Shown: piece by piece, positions 42,961 to 51,830 of the stretch
Layout of the letters: each line of letters begins with the position of its first letter
Numbering within the stretch: position 1 is the first letter of the stretch
Assembly (NCBI RefSeq): GCF_001020565.1
Contig: NZ_LDAS01000001.1
Location: 1,645,985 to 1,709,984, forward strand
DNA from: Maribacter thermophilus
Lineage (GTDB): Bacteria; Bacteroidota; Bacteroidia; Flavobacteriales; Flavobacteriaceae
DNA: 64,000 nt
Reading direction: 5' to 3'
Notes under the pieces: generated by a model
Told to the model about the DNA's origin: nothing
The model's input: only the letters and a program-made list of their open reading frames with translations
Databases searched by the model: none
Made by a program: the position numbers and the translations under genes

Positions 42961-43980
42961 ATGAACGATTCACGAACCTTACAGGATAAACTATTCCTAA
43001 TCATCAAAGGACTTTGTATGGGGGCCGCCAATAAAGTCCCGGGCGTTTCTGGTGGTATCGTAGCCTTTGTTGCCGGATTTTACGAAGAGTTTATTTATTC
43101 TCTCCAAAAGATCAATGGCAAAGCCTTAAAGCTGTTGATCAACGGAAGGTTCAAAAGCTTCTATAGGTACATTAACGGTTCGTTTCTTACCCTATTGATC
43201 TTTGGTATGCTGGTAAGTTATTTCAGCATTTCAAAAGTGTTGGACTATTTTCTAGAAAAAAAGGAACTATTTGTATGGTCCGCTTTTTTCGGAATGATCT
43301 TGGGGTCTATCTACTATATCGGAAAAGATTTTGGTCAATGGACAAAAAAGACAATACCCGCCGCCTTAATTGGTTTGGCCGTGGGCATATCTATAAGTTT
43401 TTTAAACCCCGCTAAAGAAAACGACAACCTTCTTTTTATTTTCTTTTGCGGAATCATAAGTGTATCGGGTATGACGTTACCAGGGCTCTCGGGATCTTTT
43501 ATCCTTATTTTATTGGGAAATTACGTCTTGTTATTAGTAGACTCGGTAAACGCCCTTTACGATACGTTTTCTGAAATATTATTAGGCGACTTTAGCTTTA
43601 CCTCTAACACAGAACGCTTAAGAACCTTAAAAATATTGGCTGTTTTCACATTAGGTTCTGCCACGGGCCTAGTTACCTTGTCACATATTCTAAGTTATGT
43701 ACTTAAACATTACAAGCATATTACCACTGCGGTAATTTTAGGTTTTATAACCGGGTCTTTAGGGGTAGTTTGGCCCTGGAAAAAGGCCATCTTCAAAAAA
43801 GATTTAGACGGCACTGTTCTTTTGGACTCCAATGGAAAAGAAATAATAATTAATTACGAACGCTATCTTCCCCACCTAGAACTTTCTGAAACATGGTGGG
43901 CATTCTTTTTTATTATTTTTGGAGTCAGCATATTATTACTTTTAGATTGGTATGGAAAAAACAGAAAAAGAACCACATAA
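42961..43980 (+). CDS. DUF368 polyprenyl-phosphate transporter, copy 2 (diverged)
   Basis: A 339-residue paralogue of the preceding protein with the same topology and the same two signatures, PGVSGGIVAFVAGFYEEF (27-44) and LPGLSGSFILILLGNY. Unlike copy 1, the residues before the first PGVSGG are ANK instead of ADV, so the usual aspartate is replaced by Asn24 and a lysine follows. A longer loop lies between about residues 190 and 215. It ends 29 bases inside aroE, so the two are probably translationally linked. Function as lipid-carrier flippase is inferred from the family; the substitution may mean a different substrate or partner role. Confidence 0.88.
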   Translation: MNDSRTLQDKLFLIIKGLCMGAANKVPGVSGGIVAFVAGFYEEFIYSLQKINGKALKLLINGRFKSFYRYINGSFLTLLIFGMLVSYFSISKVLDYFLEKKELFVWSAFFGMILGSIYYIGKDFGQWTKKTIPAALIGLAVGISISFLNPAKENDNLLFIFFCGIISVSGMTLPGLSGSFILILLGNYVLLLVDSVNALYDTFSEILLGDFSFTSNTERLRTLKILAVFTLGSATGLVTLSHILSYVLKHYKHITTAVILGFITGSLGVVWPWKKAIFKKDLDGTVLLDSNGKEIIINYERYLPHLELSETWWAFFFIIFGVSILLLLDWYGKNRKRTT

Positions 43981-44704
43981 GTTCGGATTGGTAGGCAAGA
44001 ACATCTCTTACTCTTTTTCCAGGGGCTATTTTGCAAAGAAATTCAAGGAGCTAGGTTTAAACGGCTATAGCTATGTGAATTTTGATCTGGCCAACATCTC
44101 CGAACTAAATGACTTAATAGTCAAAACAGAAAATCTAAAGGGTTTAAACGTTACCATACCTTACAAAGAAGAGATTATTCCATTTTTAGAAAATTTGGAT
44201 AATGCGGCAGCCGAAATAGGTGCGGTCAACACGGTCAAGTTCAATAAAGATTCTATGACAGGCTACAACACAGATGCCTATGGGTTTCAGAAATCACTGG
44301 AGCCACATCTAAAAGAATACCATAAAAATGCTTTGATATTAGGTACTGGCGGAGCATCAAAAGCCATTGCCTATGTTTTAAAAAAATTAGAAATCCCTTA
44401 CAAATTTGTTTCAAGAACAAAAAGGGAAGATGGTTATACCTACCCAGAATTGACAAAAGACATTATCGAAGACCGTTTGCTTATCATAAATTGTACCCCA
44501 TTGGGAACCTATCCAGATGTAGATAACAAACCCAACATCCCCTATGAACACTTGAACAAAAGACATCTTTTGTTCGATTTAATATACAACCCCGAAACAA
44601 GTGCTTTCCTAAAGAACGGACGAGCTAAGGGAGCCACCACGTTAAATGGGTTAAGAATGTTGGAGTTACAAGCAGAAAAAGCATGGGAAATATGGAACCG
44701 ATGA
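43952..44704 (+). CDS. aroE: shikimate dehydrogenase
   Basis: NADP-dependent reduction of 3-dehydroshikimate in aromatic amino acid synthesis. The 250-residue protein has FGLVGKNISYSFS (shikimate-binding Ser/Ser), NVTIPYKEEI with the catalytic lysine, IGAVNTV, YNTDAYGF, the nucleotide loop GTGGASKA and a C-terminal GLRMLELQAEKAWEIW. ATG 43952 overlaps the DUF368 gene by 29 bases; the typical family start and the motif FGLVGK 12 residues in support it. Confidence 0.95.
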   Translation: MEKTEKEPHKFGLVGKNISYSFSRGYFAKKFKELGLNGYSYVNFDLANISELNDLIVKTENLKGLNVTIPYKEEIIPFLENLDNAAAEIGAVNTVKFNKDSMTGYNTDAYGFQKSLEPHLKEYHKNALILGTGGASKAIAYVLKKLEIPYKFVSRTKREDGYTYPELTKDIIEDRLLIINCTPLGTYPDVDNKPNIPYEHLNKRHLLFDLIYNPETSAFLKNGRAKGATTLNGLRMLELQAEKAWEIWNR

Positions 44705-44876
44705 TCGAAATATAGCGGTGTAAAATTTCTACCAACAAATCAATTCCTATTTTAACCAAATGGTTTCAAGAAAAAAATTACCAGAAGATAGACCTATTGC
44801 ACAAATCAAAAAGAACAGTTATATTCTTTGCAATTCTTATCGTTGTTACTATATTGTAAACACCTAATATTGGAAA

Positions 44877-46883
44877 ATGTCAGAAGAGGAAAAAAACATA
44901 ATACCTGAGAAAAAAGTGATAGAAGACAACCCCAAAGTTGCCAATGCGGAAGAATCCAATTTAAAGGAAAATACCGAAAAAGTGGAGGAACAAAAGACTG
45001 CCGAGGAAGCTGACAATACGTTGGAAACCCAAACAGAATCGGAAGTTTTAGACGAGATAGAAGAAAGCAACGCAGAGGATGCCGAGGATACCGATACGCA
45101 AAAACGCCACGAAATACCATTGCTGGACTACCATTCAATGTCAATGGAAAACTTGGTCGGAGAGCTACAAAGGTTGGTACGAAACGAAAAAGTACAAGCT
45201 ATTAAAAAGCATGTGGACAGTATCCGTGACGAGTTTAATTTAAAATTTCAAGATTTTATTGAACAGAAAAAGGAAGATTTTATAGCGAACGGGGGAAATG
45301 AGATAGACTTCAAGTACAATTCTGTTACCAAGAGACAGTTTAATGAAGTTTATGCCGAATACCGCGAAAAGAGAAATCAACATTACAAGAACCTAGAAAA
45401 AAGCCATAAAGAAAATTTAGCGTACAGACTTGAACTAATCGAGGAATTAAAAAGTCTTGTCAATGTTGAAGAAGATATAAATACCACCTATAAGAATTTT
45501 AAGGAAATACAAGAGAAGTGGCGAAATGCAGGCCCTATACCTAGAACGGAATACAATAATGTATGGCGCACCTATCACCACCATATTGAAATTTTCTACG
45601 ATTTTCTTCACTTGAACAGAGAGCTTAGAGACCTTGACTTTAAGCACAATTTAGAAGAAAAACTAAAAATTGTGGAAAGAGCGGAAGCTTTGGCCGCCGA
45701 ACCAGATTTAAACAAGGCTTTTAGAGAGTTACAGCTGCTACATAAAATATGGAAAGAAGATATTGGCCCTGTTGGCAAAGAACATAGAGAAGAAATATGG
45801 CAAAGGTTTAGCAATGCCACCAAAGTAATACACGAAAGAAGGCAAGAATACTTCAAAGAACTGGATGAGCTTAACGAGCAGAATTTAGAAAAGAAAAACG
45901 GTATTATCCAGGAGATCAAAACACTCTCGGAAAATATTGCGAACAACCACAGAGAATTACAAAAGCAGATAAAGCAGTTAGAGGAGCTTAGAGAAGCTTT
46001 CTTTAAAGCAGGCAAAGTACCACAGAAAGACAACGAAAAAACATGGACAGCCTTTAAGACAGCGGTTAGAAGCTTTAATAGAAACAAAAATGCTTTCTAT
46101 AAAAATCTAAAAAAGGAGCAACAAGAAAACCTGGACAAAAAAAGAGCTCTTTTAGAGATTGCCCTTTCATTAAAGGATAGTGATGATTTTGACAGCACCA
46201 CTGCAGAAATGAAGCGCATTCAAAGTGAATGGAAAAAAATTGGCCATGTACCAAGAAAGTTTTCCGATAAGCTATGGAAAGAGTTCAAAGATGCCTGCAA
46301 CCATTACTTTGACCGCCTACATGCGTCAAAGAACGATTCTTATAAAGAAGAGTCTGAGAACTTAGAGAAAAAGGAAGTTATTCTATCAAACCTAAAAGCC
46401 TTTGAACTAAGCGGTGAAAGGGAAGCCGATCTGCAGAAGATAAAAGAATTCATGGAAGACTGGAAAGCAATTGGCCATGTACCCTTTAAACAAAAAAACA
46501 TAAACCAGAAGTTCAATAAAATAATCGACGCTCTTTTTAACAAGTTAAATATTAGCCCTCAAGAATCTGAGCTATTAAAATATGGCAATAAGCTTCAAAA
46601 GCTAAAAGAAGATGACAACCAAGAAAGGGCCATTCAAAAAGAACGTAGTTTTATCAGGAAAAAAATTGAGGAAAGTAAAAATGAAATTCGCCAATTAGAG
46701 AACAACCTTCAGTTTTTCTCTAACGATTCGGAAAACAATCCTTTGGTAAAAGACGTAATAAAAAGGGTAGAAAGTCATAAAGAGGCGTTGATTTCTTGGA
46801 AAAACAAACTCAAGAAACTGAATATTCTTCAAAACAACCTTCAAAAAGACACAGAGGAAGACACTGGTTCTGAAGAAGAGTAA
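44877..46883 (+). CDS. DUF349 coiled-coil protein
   Basis: A 668-residue cytoplasmic protein with a glutamate-rich disordered N-terminus (1-85) and several DUF349 repeats of roughly 70 residues, each a helical hairpin with the signature W-R/K-x-(A/I)-G-x-(V/I)-P: KWRNAGPIP, IWKEDIGPV, FFKAGKVP, EWKKIGHVP and DWKAIGHVP. The C-terminal 100 residues are a coiled coil. DUF349 proteins are abundant in Bacteroidota; their function is unknown to me. The gene has 172 bases upstream holding no convincing gene; a 35-codon frame there (44760-44867) is not supported. Confidence 0.9.
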   Translation: MSEEEKNIIPEKKVIEDNPKVANAEESNLKENTEKVEEQKTAEEADNTLETQTESEVLDEIEESNAEDAEDTDTQKRHEIPLLDYHSMSMENLVGELQRLVRNEKVQAIKKHVDSIRDEFNLKFQDFIEQKKEDFIANGGNEIDFKYNSVTKRQFNEVYAEYREKRNQHYKNLEKSHKENLAYRLELIEELKSLVNVEEDINTTYKNFKEIQEKWRNAGPIPRTEYNNVWRTYHHHIEIFYDFLHLNRELRDLDFKHNLEEKLKIVERAEALAAEPDLNKAFRELQLLHKIWKEDIGPVGKEHREEIWQRFSNATKVIHERRQEYFKELDELNEQNLEKKNGIIQEIKTLSENIANNHRELQKQIKQLEELREAFFKAGKVPQKDNEKTWTAFKTAVRSFNRNKNAFYKNLKKEQQENLDKKRALLEIALSLKDSDDFDSTTAEMKRIQSEWKKIGHVPRKFSDKLWKEFKDACNHYFDRLHASKNDSYKEESENLEKKEVILSNLKAFELSGEREADLQKIKEFMEDWKAIGHVPFKQKNINQKFNKIIDALFNKLNISPQESELLKYGNKLQKLKEDDNQERAIQKERSFIRKKIEESKNEIRQLENNLQFFSNDSENNPLVKDVIKRVESHKEALISWKNKLKKLNILQNNLQKDTEEDTGSEEE

Positions 46884-46963
46884 AAAATACTATACCGTAA
46901 ATGTTCGTCAATGACAATACCATGTTACCTGTTTTATAAACTAACCTTTTTTATAATATAGCT

Positions 46964-47497
46964 ATGAAAACATATGTTCAAAAAAGTTTAGCTCTTATAA
47001 CACTTGTCTCTTTGGCGAGCTGTGGTGATTTTGAAAGTTTTAAAAAGCATGAGGAAGAACCATTATCTACCGTAGATTGGTCTGACAAAGAAGTAAATCT
47101 AAAAAGTATAGATTCTTTGGTACACGGAAAATCATATCTTTCGGTATACTCTCAAGTATACAGTTACACCGAACATACGTCTTTAGACCTGACAGCCACG
47201 GTTAGTATGCGAAACACAAATTCTGACGCTAAAAGCTATTTATTAAAGGCCGACTACTATGACACCCATGGAAAAAAATTACACTCTTATGTTGACGCCC
47301 CCATAGCTCTTGACGAACTTGAAACTTTAGAGATCGTCATTGCCGAGTTTGACAAAAAGGGTGGTACCGGAGCCAATTTTATTTTTGAGTGGGCGGTAGA
47401 ACCCGCGAGCAGTAAACCTATTTTTGAAGCCGTAATGATATCTACATATGGCCAACAAGGTCTTTCGTTCATTACCCAAGGACATCAAATAGAATAA
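46964..47497 (+). CDS. DUF3124 lipoprotein
   Basis: A 177-residue lipoprotein (signal ending LASC, Cys20). The mature domain contains SVYSQVYSYTEHTSLDLTAT and VSMRNTNSDAKSYLLKADYY, the recognisable core of the DUF3124 family, then an immunoglobulin-like strand pattern to ISTYGQQGLSFITQG. It is a stand-alone gene closed by the terminator at 47503-47549. Function unknown. Confidence 0.82.
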   Translation: MKTYVQKSLALITLVSLASCGDFESFKKHEEEPLSTVDWSDKEVNLKSIDSLVHGKSYLSVYSQVYSYTEHTSLDLTATVSMRNTNSDAKSYLLKADYYDTHGKKLHSYVDAPIALDELETLEIVIAEFDKKGGTGANFIFEWAVEPASSKPIFEAVMISTYGQQGLSFITQGHQIE

Positions 47498-47502
47498 AAA
47501 AA

Positions 47503-47549
47503 ATATTCCATAAAAAAGAGGGCTGTTAGCCCTCTTTTTTATGGAATAT
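47503..47549. terminator. bidirectional terminator between the DUF3124 gene and rny
   Basis: Perfect 22-base inverted repeat (47503-47524 with 47528-47549), loop GTT, core AGAGGGCT with A and T runs on either side; the longest perfect stem in the window. Confidence 0.92.
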
Positions 47550-47556
47550 ATATTGT

Positions 47557-49125
47557 TTATTTTGCAACGTTTACAGCTCTCGTTTCTCGTATTACCGTTA
47601 CTTTCACCTGTCCGGGATAAGTCATATCGGTTTGTATTTTTTGCGATATCTCAAATGATAATTGAGCCGCTCTCTCATCATTCACTTTTTCACTTTCAAC
47701 GATTACCCTAAGCTCTCTACCCGCCTGTATAGCGTAGGCTTTCTGCACACCGCTAAAACCAAAGGCTATTTCTTCAAGATCTTTTAATCGTTGTATATAA
47801 GAGTCCAGCACCTGTCTTCTCGCTCCAGGTCTGGCACCACTAATAGCATCACAAACCTGTACTATTGGAGATATCAATGTTTTCATCTCTATCTCGTCAT
47901 GGTGCGCCCCTATTGCATTGCACACTTCTGGTTTTTCTCCATATTTTTCTGCCCACTGCATACCTAAAATAGCATGTGGTGTTTCTACCTCAGCTTCGGT
48001 ATTGGGCACTTTACCTATATCATGTAATAAACCAGCTCTTTTGGCAATTTTAGGGTTCAGCCCTAATTCAGAGGCCATGACCCCACAAAGTTTAGCAACC
48101 TCACGTGAGTGCTGTAATAAATTCTGTCCGTATGAAGAACGATATTTCATTCTACCTACGGCCCTAATAAGTTCTGGATGCAGCCCGTGTATACCCAAAT
48201 CTATGACCGTACGTTTTCCTATCTCTACAATCTCGGCCTCTATTTGCTTTTCCGTCTTTTTAACGATCTCCTCAATTCTTGCCGGGTGTATTCTACCATC
48301 GGTCACCAACTTGTGCAACGATAACCGGGCCACTTCCCTTCTTACAGAATCGAAACAGGACAAGATAATGGCCTCTGGGGTATCATCTACTATTATCTCT
48401 ACCCCGGTAGCAGATTCCAGTGCCCTAATATTTCTTCCTTCCCTACCAATGATCCTACCTTTAACATCATCGGATTCAATATTAAAAACAGACACACAAT
48501 TCTCTACGGCCTCCTCTGTACCTATTCTCTGAATGGTATTGATTACTATTTTTCTTGCCTCTTGCTGTGCCGTTAATTTGGCTTCCTCTACCGTGGTCTG
48601 AATATACCCCATGGCATCGGTTTTGGCCGTATCCTTAAGACTCTCTATTAGCTGACTTTTGGCTTCCTCTGCAGACAATCCGGATATCACTTCCAGTTGT
48701 TGAACTTGGCTTTTGTGAAGTCTATCTACTTCTGATTGCTTTTTCTCATAGAACTCTTTTCTATGCTCAAGATCTTTCAGTTTATTGTTCAACTGGGCAT
48801 TCAATTGCTTGTTCTTGGCAAGCTCACTACTTACTTGAGACTCTTTGTCCCTAGTTCTTTTTTCAGCTTCGGCAATTTTCTTGTCTTTATTAATGATGAC
48901 CTTTTCATGCTCGGCCTTCAATTCTAAAAATTTCTCCTTTGCCTGTAAAATTTTATCCTTTTTAATGTTTTCCCCTTCAATTTTCGCCTCTTTTACAATA
49001 TGGGCCGCCTCTTTTTTTGCATTGGCTATTGTTTTAGAGGCCTTCCCCTTTTCCATAAACTTGGCAATCGCAAAACCAACTGCCAAACCTATAATACCTA
49101 CTATTATAATCATTGTACTATCCAT
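47557..49125 (-). CDS. rny: ribonuclease Y
   Basis: Membrane-anchored endoribonuclease starting mRNA decay. The protein of about 522 residues has one N-terminal membrane helix ([18 protein letters not shown]), a long charged coiled coil (about 30-190), a KH RNA-binding domain ([17 protein letters not shown]) and an HD domain with [15 protein letters not shown] 49125 is chosen over an upstream frame to 49158, because 49144-49152 is the T-tract terminator of the 6S-like RNA. It is the last gene of the zapA group. Confidence 0.95.
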   Translation of the reverse strand: MDSTMIIIVGIIGLAVGFAIAKFMEKGKASKTIANAKKEAAHIVKEAKIEGENIKKDKILQAKEKFLELKAEHEKVIINKDKKIAEAEKRTRDKESQVSSELAKNKQLNAQLNNKLKDLEHRKEFYEKKQSEVDRLHKSQVQQLEVISGLSAEEAKSQLIESLKDTAKTDAMGYIQTTVEEAKLTAQQEARKIVINTIQRIGTEEAVENCVSVFNIESDDVKGRIIGREGRNIRALESATGVEIIVDDTPEAIILSCFDSVRREVARLSLHKLVTDGRIHPARIEEIVKKTEKQIEAEIVEIGKRTVIDLGIHGLHPELIRAVGRMKYRSSYGQNLLQHSREVAKLCGVMASELGLNPKIAKRAGLLHDIGKVPNTEAEVETPHAILGMQWAEKYGEKPEVCNAIGAHHDEIEMKTLISPIVQVCDAISGARPGARRQVLDSYIQRLKDLEEIAFGFSGVQKAYAIQAGRELRVIVESEKVNDERAAQLSFEISQKIQTDMTYPGQVKVTVIRETRAVNVAK

Positions 49126-49143
49126 AGTGTCATATATATATTT

Positions 49144-49316
49144 AAAAAAAAAGCCCACATTGGAGAAGTTTTGTACAAACTCCGGTAAACAGGTTTAGGG
49201 CTAACAGACTGATCAAGGATCCTTATACAAGTAAGGCTTGCTTTTACAACCTAAACTCACCCTTTTTAAACAAATTAATGTTGAGTTCGTCAAAAGATAA
49301 TACCAATGTGGGCAGT
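49144..49316 (-). ncRNA. ssrS: 6S-like regulatory RNA
   Basis: Predicted from structure in the zapA-rny gap. On the minus strand, nested pairs form one long rod: an 11-base perfect closing stem (49313-49303 with 49163-49153), a second helix of 8 bases with one G-U (49290-49283 with 49182-49175), a third of 7 (49256-49250 with 49199-49193) and a small apical hairpin (49236-49221). A large asymmetric bubble, 26 and 10 bases, lies between the second and third helices, and a run of nine T follows the closing stem as terminator. A rod with a central bubble is the 6S RNA design that mimics an open promoter and binds RNA polymerase; proximity to zapA is also seen for ssrS in other phyla. Ends are approximate. 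Confidence 0.75.
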
Positions 49317-49342
49317 AACTTAATGTATTTTAAAGAACGTTT

Positions 49343-49639
49343 TTATTTTGCAGCCAGCTGAGAATCGACCAAATCGGCAAGCGCTTTTAAACGTTCCTCC
49401 GCTTTTTTGGTTCCTTCTGTTTGTTCTATGCCTTTCTGCTCTATTTTTGAGGCAAACTGTAAGGCGCACATGGCCAAAACATCTTGCTTATCCCTAACGG
49501 CATAATTTTGCTCAAACTTTTTGGCCAAATGTTCTATATTTTTGGCCGCTTTTCTTAAACCTTCCTCTTGACTGGGATCTATCGTTAATGGGTAGACCCT
49601 ATCCGCAATGGAAAGCTTTATTTTGAGCTTTTCTGACAT
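49343..49639 (-). CDS. zapA: cell division protein ZapA
   Basis: Small FtsZ-ring stabiliser, 98 residues. The N-terminal KIKLSIADRVYPLTID strand pair and the following EEGLRKAAKNIEHLAKKF helix are typical; the C-terminal half is a coiled coil. It follows the 98-residue coiled-coil gene by 10 bases and precedes the 6S-like RNA. Confidence 0.93.
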   Translation of the reverse strand: MSEKLKIKLSIADRVYPLTIDPSQEEGLRKAAKNIEHLAKKFEQNYAVRDKQDVLAMCALQFASKIEQKGIEQTEGTKKAEERLKALADLVDSQLAAK

Positions 49640-49649
49640 ATCGTTAACA

Positions 49650-49940
49650 TTATTCCGAAAGCTGTGCTATACAATAGTCCAACTCCCTAATCAATGTATT
49701 TATTTTAAGCTTAGCTTCTGTTTTATTTGTATTACTGCCAAGCATCGTATTTGCAAGTTTAAGCGAATTATACTTTTCCTCCCATTCGGAAACCATTTGC
49801 TGTGTTTTCTCCTGATCGGCCTTTATACTCATCAATTCATCTTCCAGCGTCTTATTAGCCTTGTTAAGAACTTCCAATCTATGAAGCAACTTGCTAATCT
49901 TATTCTCTAAGGAATCAACGATTTTAATTAATTCGCCCAT
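49650..49940 (-). CDS. small coiled-coil protein upstream of zapA
   Basis: A 96-residue protein that is almost entirely a coiled coil (for example IVDSLENKISKLLHRLEVL and LEDELMSIKADQEKTQQMV), cytoplasmic, with no membrane segment. Its size, composition and place next to zapA make a role as ZapB-like partner in the division ring plausible, but no family signature proves it. ATG 49940 is preferred to a start at 49946; the promoter lies 24 bases upstream. Confidence 0.75.
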   Translation of the reverse strand: MGELIKIVDSLENKISKLLHRLEVLNKANKTLEDELMSIKADQEKTQQMVSEWEEKYNSLKLANTMLGSNTNKTEAKLKINTLIRELDYCIAQLSE

Positions 49941-49963
49941 ACACAAATTTGATGCGATTTACA

Positions 49964-49994
49964 CAAAGTTAACATTCGTTTATTGACTTAGCAA
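49964..49994 (-). promoter_or_regulatory. predicted promoter of the coiled-coil-zapA-6S-rny group
   Basis: Minus-strand TAACTTTG at 49971-49964 and TTG at 49994-49992, spacing 20 bases; leader about 17 bases. The remaining bases to 50133 show nothing else distinct. Confidence 0.6.
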
Positions 49995-50133
49995 TACTTT
50001 TTATAAATATTCTTTTGCCATTTACCTAAACCACCGAAAACATTAGCCTTTAAAGTCATTTGTTATATTTACCATCTCCAACTTTCACCAATTGACGGCT
50101 ATTAATTATTTTCGTACCAACTTTATAATCGCT

Positions 50134-51825
50134 ATGAAAAAAATCGCCATAACACTACTGCTAATATTTTCCATGAATTTGTTCGGGCAAGAAAACTATC
50201 CTAAAGACGCCTTTAGGTTGCCCTTGGACATACCAATAATTTTGGCCGGTACCTTTGGTGAATTACGCTCCAATCATTTTCATTCGGGCATCGATATCAA
50301 AACCCAACAAAGAGAAGGTCTTCCGGTGTACAGTATTGCAGATGGTACCATTACTAGAATAAAAGTATCGCTTTGGGGGTATGGCAAAGTTATATATGTA
50401 GCACACCCTAACGGATATACCTCGGTATATGGGCATCTTCAAAAATTTTCCCCAAAAATAGAAGCCTATATAAAAGAACTGCAATACAAAAAAAAGTCGT
50501 ACGAGGTGGAAGTCTTTCCAAATTATGGCGAGCTAAAGTTAGAGAAAGGGGAGCTTATAGCTTATAGTGGTAACACTGGAGGCTCTTCTGGGCCCCATCT
50601 TCATTTTGAAATACGAAGTAGCATATCGGAAAAGCCAACAAATCCATTATTGTATGGTATAGAAGTGGCGGATGCGACCAACCCTACTCTAGAAAAACTG
50701 TTCGTATACCCACTATCGCAAGATGCCCAAGTAAACCAAAGTACAGACAAAATTCAAATCAATTATAGTAAACAGCCGGACGGCTCCTATTTGGCCAACA
50801 AGATAAATGCCCTCGGAAAAATTGGTATCGGATTTGTTGGTTTTGACCGGCAAGATATGGCCGCGAACAAAAACGGGGTGTACTCGGTCTCTTTAACGGT
50901 TAACGGAAAAACATATAGTTCATATGACTTTGAATCTTTTTCTTTTGGTGAAACCAGGTATATAAACACCCTTATCGATTATGAACATTATGGACAATAC
51001 GGGCAAAGAATCCAAAAGACTTTTAGGTCACCCGGCAACAACCTGAGCATCTACAAAGAGCTTTATAACAATGGCACTATTGATATAAGGGAAGGTTTAA
51101 GCTACAATGTTAAACTCACAATCAAAGATTACAAAGGCAACGATGTTACCCTTAACATTCCTATTGAAGGAAAAAGGGAAGAAATCAAAATTGCGAAAGA
51201 CGCTGAAAAAACCGATAATTTTGTGATAGCCAAAAAGCCCAATAATTTTGATTTGGGAGCCGCCAAGGTATATTTTCCCGAAAATACCTTTTATGAAGAT
51301 TTTTATATCGATTTAAAAAAGGGCCAAGACACCGTGACCATTCATAGAAATACGGTTCCGGCCCACAGAAACTTTACCATCACGTTCGATGTTGACAAAT
51401 ATTCCGATGAAGAACGCAAAAAACTTTTTATCGCTAGATTGGACAGTAAGCTAAGACCAAGTTATATAAGTACCTATAAAAGGGCCAATACATTCACCGC
51501 CAGAACCAGGTACCTAGGTACATATACTTTGGCAAAAGATACCGTTCCCCCCAAAATAAGGACCAAGAATTTTAAAGAAAAGCAATGGCTTAACAACTAC
51601 AAATATTTAAGTGTTCATATTTCTGATGACCTTAGCGGAATTAATACCTATTCCGCCACCCTGAACGGCGAATGGATATTAATGGAGTACGAACCTAAAA
51701 GAAATACACTTACCTATAATTTTGACGATAAGATCTTAGATAAAAAACAATGTAAACTCGTTGTTACCGTTACAGATAATGTAGGCAATACCAGCACACT
51801 GTCTACTTCCTTTTATAGAAAATAA
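50134..51825 (+). CDS. exported M23 family metallopeptidase
   Basis: A 563-residue periplasmic or outer-membrane peptidoglycan endopeptidase with a signal peptide (cleavage after NLFGQ). The M23 (LytM) domain carries the zinc ligands His50 and Asp54 in HFHSGIDIK and the HxH pair His155/His157 in GPHLHFEI. The remaining 390 residues form beta-rich domains, including an Ig-like ending (DDLSGINTYSATLNGEW, TVTDNVGNTST). ATG 50134 gives a proper signal; an upstream TTG at 50092 does not. It adjoins a TonB-dependent receptor with a 5-base gap, suggesting joint expression. Confidence 0.92.
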   Translation: MKKIAITLLLIFSMNLFGQENYPKDAFRLPLDIPIILAGTFGELRSNHFHSGIDIKTQQREGLPVYSIADGTITRIKVSLWGYGKVIYVAHPNGYTSVYGHLQKFSPKIEAYIKELQYKKKSYEVEVFPNYGELKLEKGELIAYSGNTGGSSGPHLHFEIRSSISEKPTNPLLYGIEVADATNPTLEKLFVYPLSQDAQVNQSTDKIQINYSKQPDGSYLANKINALGKIGIGFVGFDRQDMAANKNGVYSVSLTVNGKTYSSYDFESFSFGETRYINTLIDYEHYGQYGQRIQKTFRSPGNNLSIYKELYNNGTIDIREGLSYNVKLTIKDYKGNDVTLNIPIEGKREEIKIAKDAEKTDNFVIAKKPNNFDLGAAKVYFPENTFYEDFYIDLKKGQDTVTIHRNTVPAHRNFTITFDVDKYSDEERKKLFIARLDSKLRPSYISTYKRANTFTARTRYLGTYTLAKDTVPPKIRTKNFKEKQWLNNYKYLSVHISDDLSGINTYSATLNGEWILMEYEPKRNTLTYNFDDKILDKKQCKLVVTVTDNVGNTSTLSTSFYRK

Positions 51826-51830
51826 AATCT

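Noticed and set aside
44760-44867. 35-codon ATG frame upstream of the DUF349 gene
   Set aside because: No start signal, signal peptide or conserved pattern; length expected by chance in AT-rich spacer.
47918-48532. 204-residue open frame on the plus strand inside rny
   Set aside because: Antisense to ribonuclease Y, whose KH and HD motifs are intact; rich in serine and cysteine as expected of an antisense reading of this gene.
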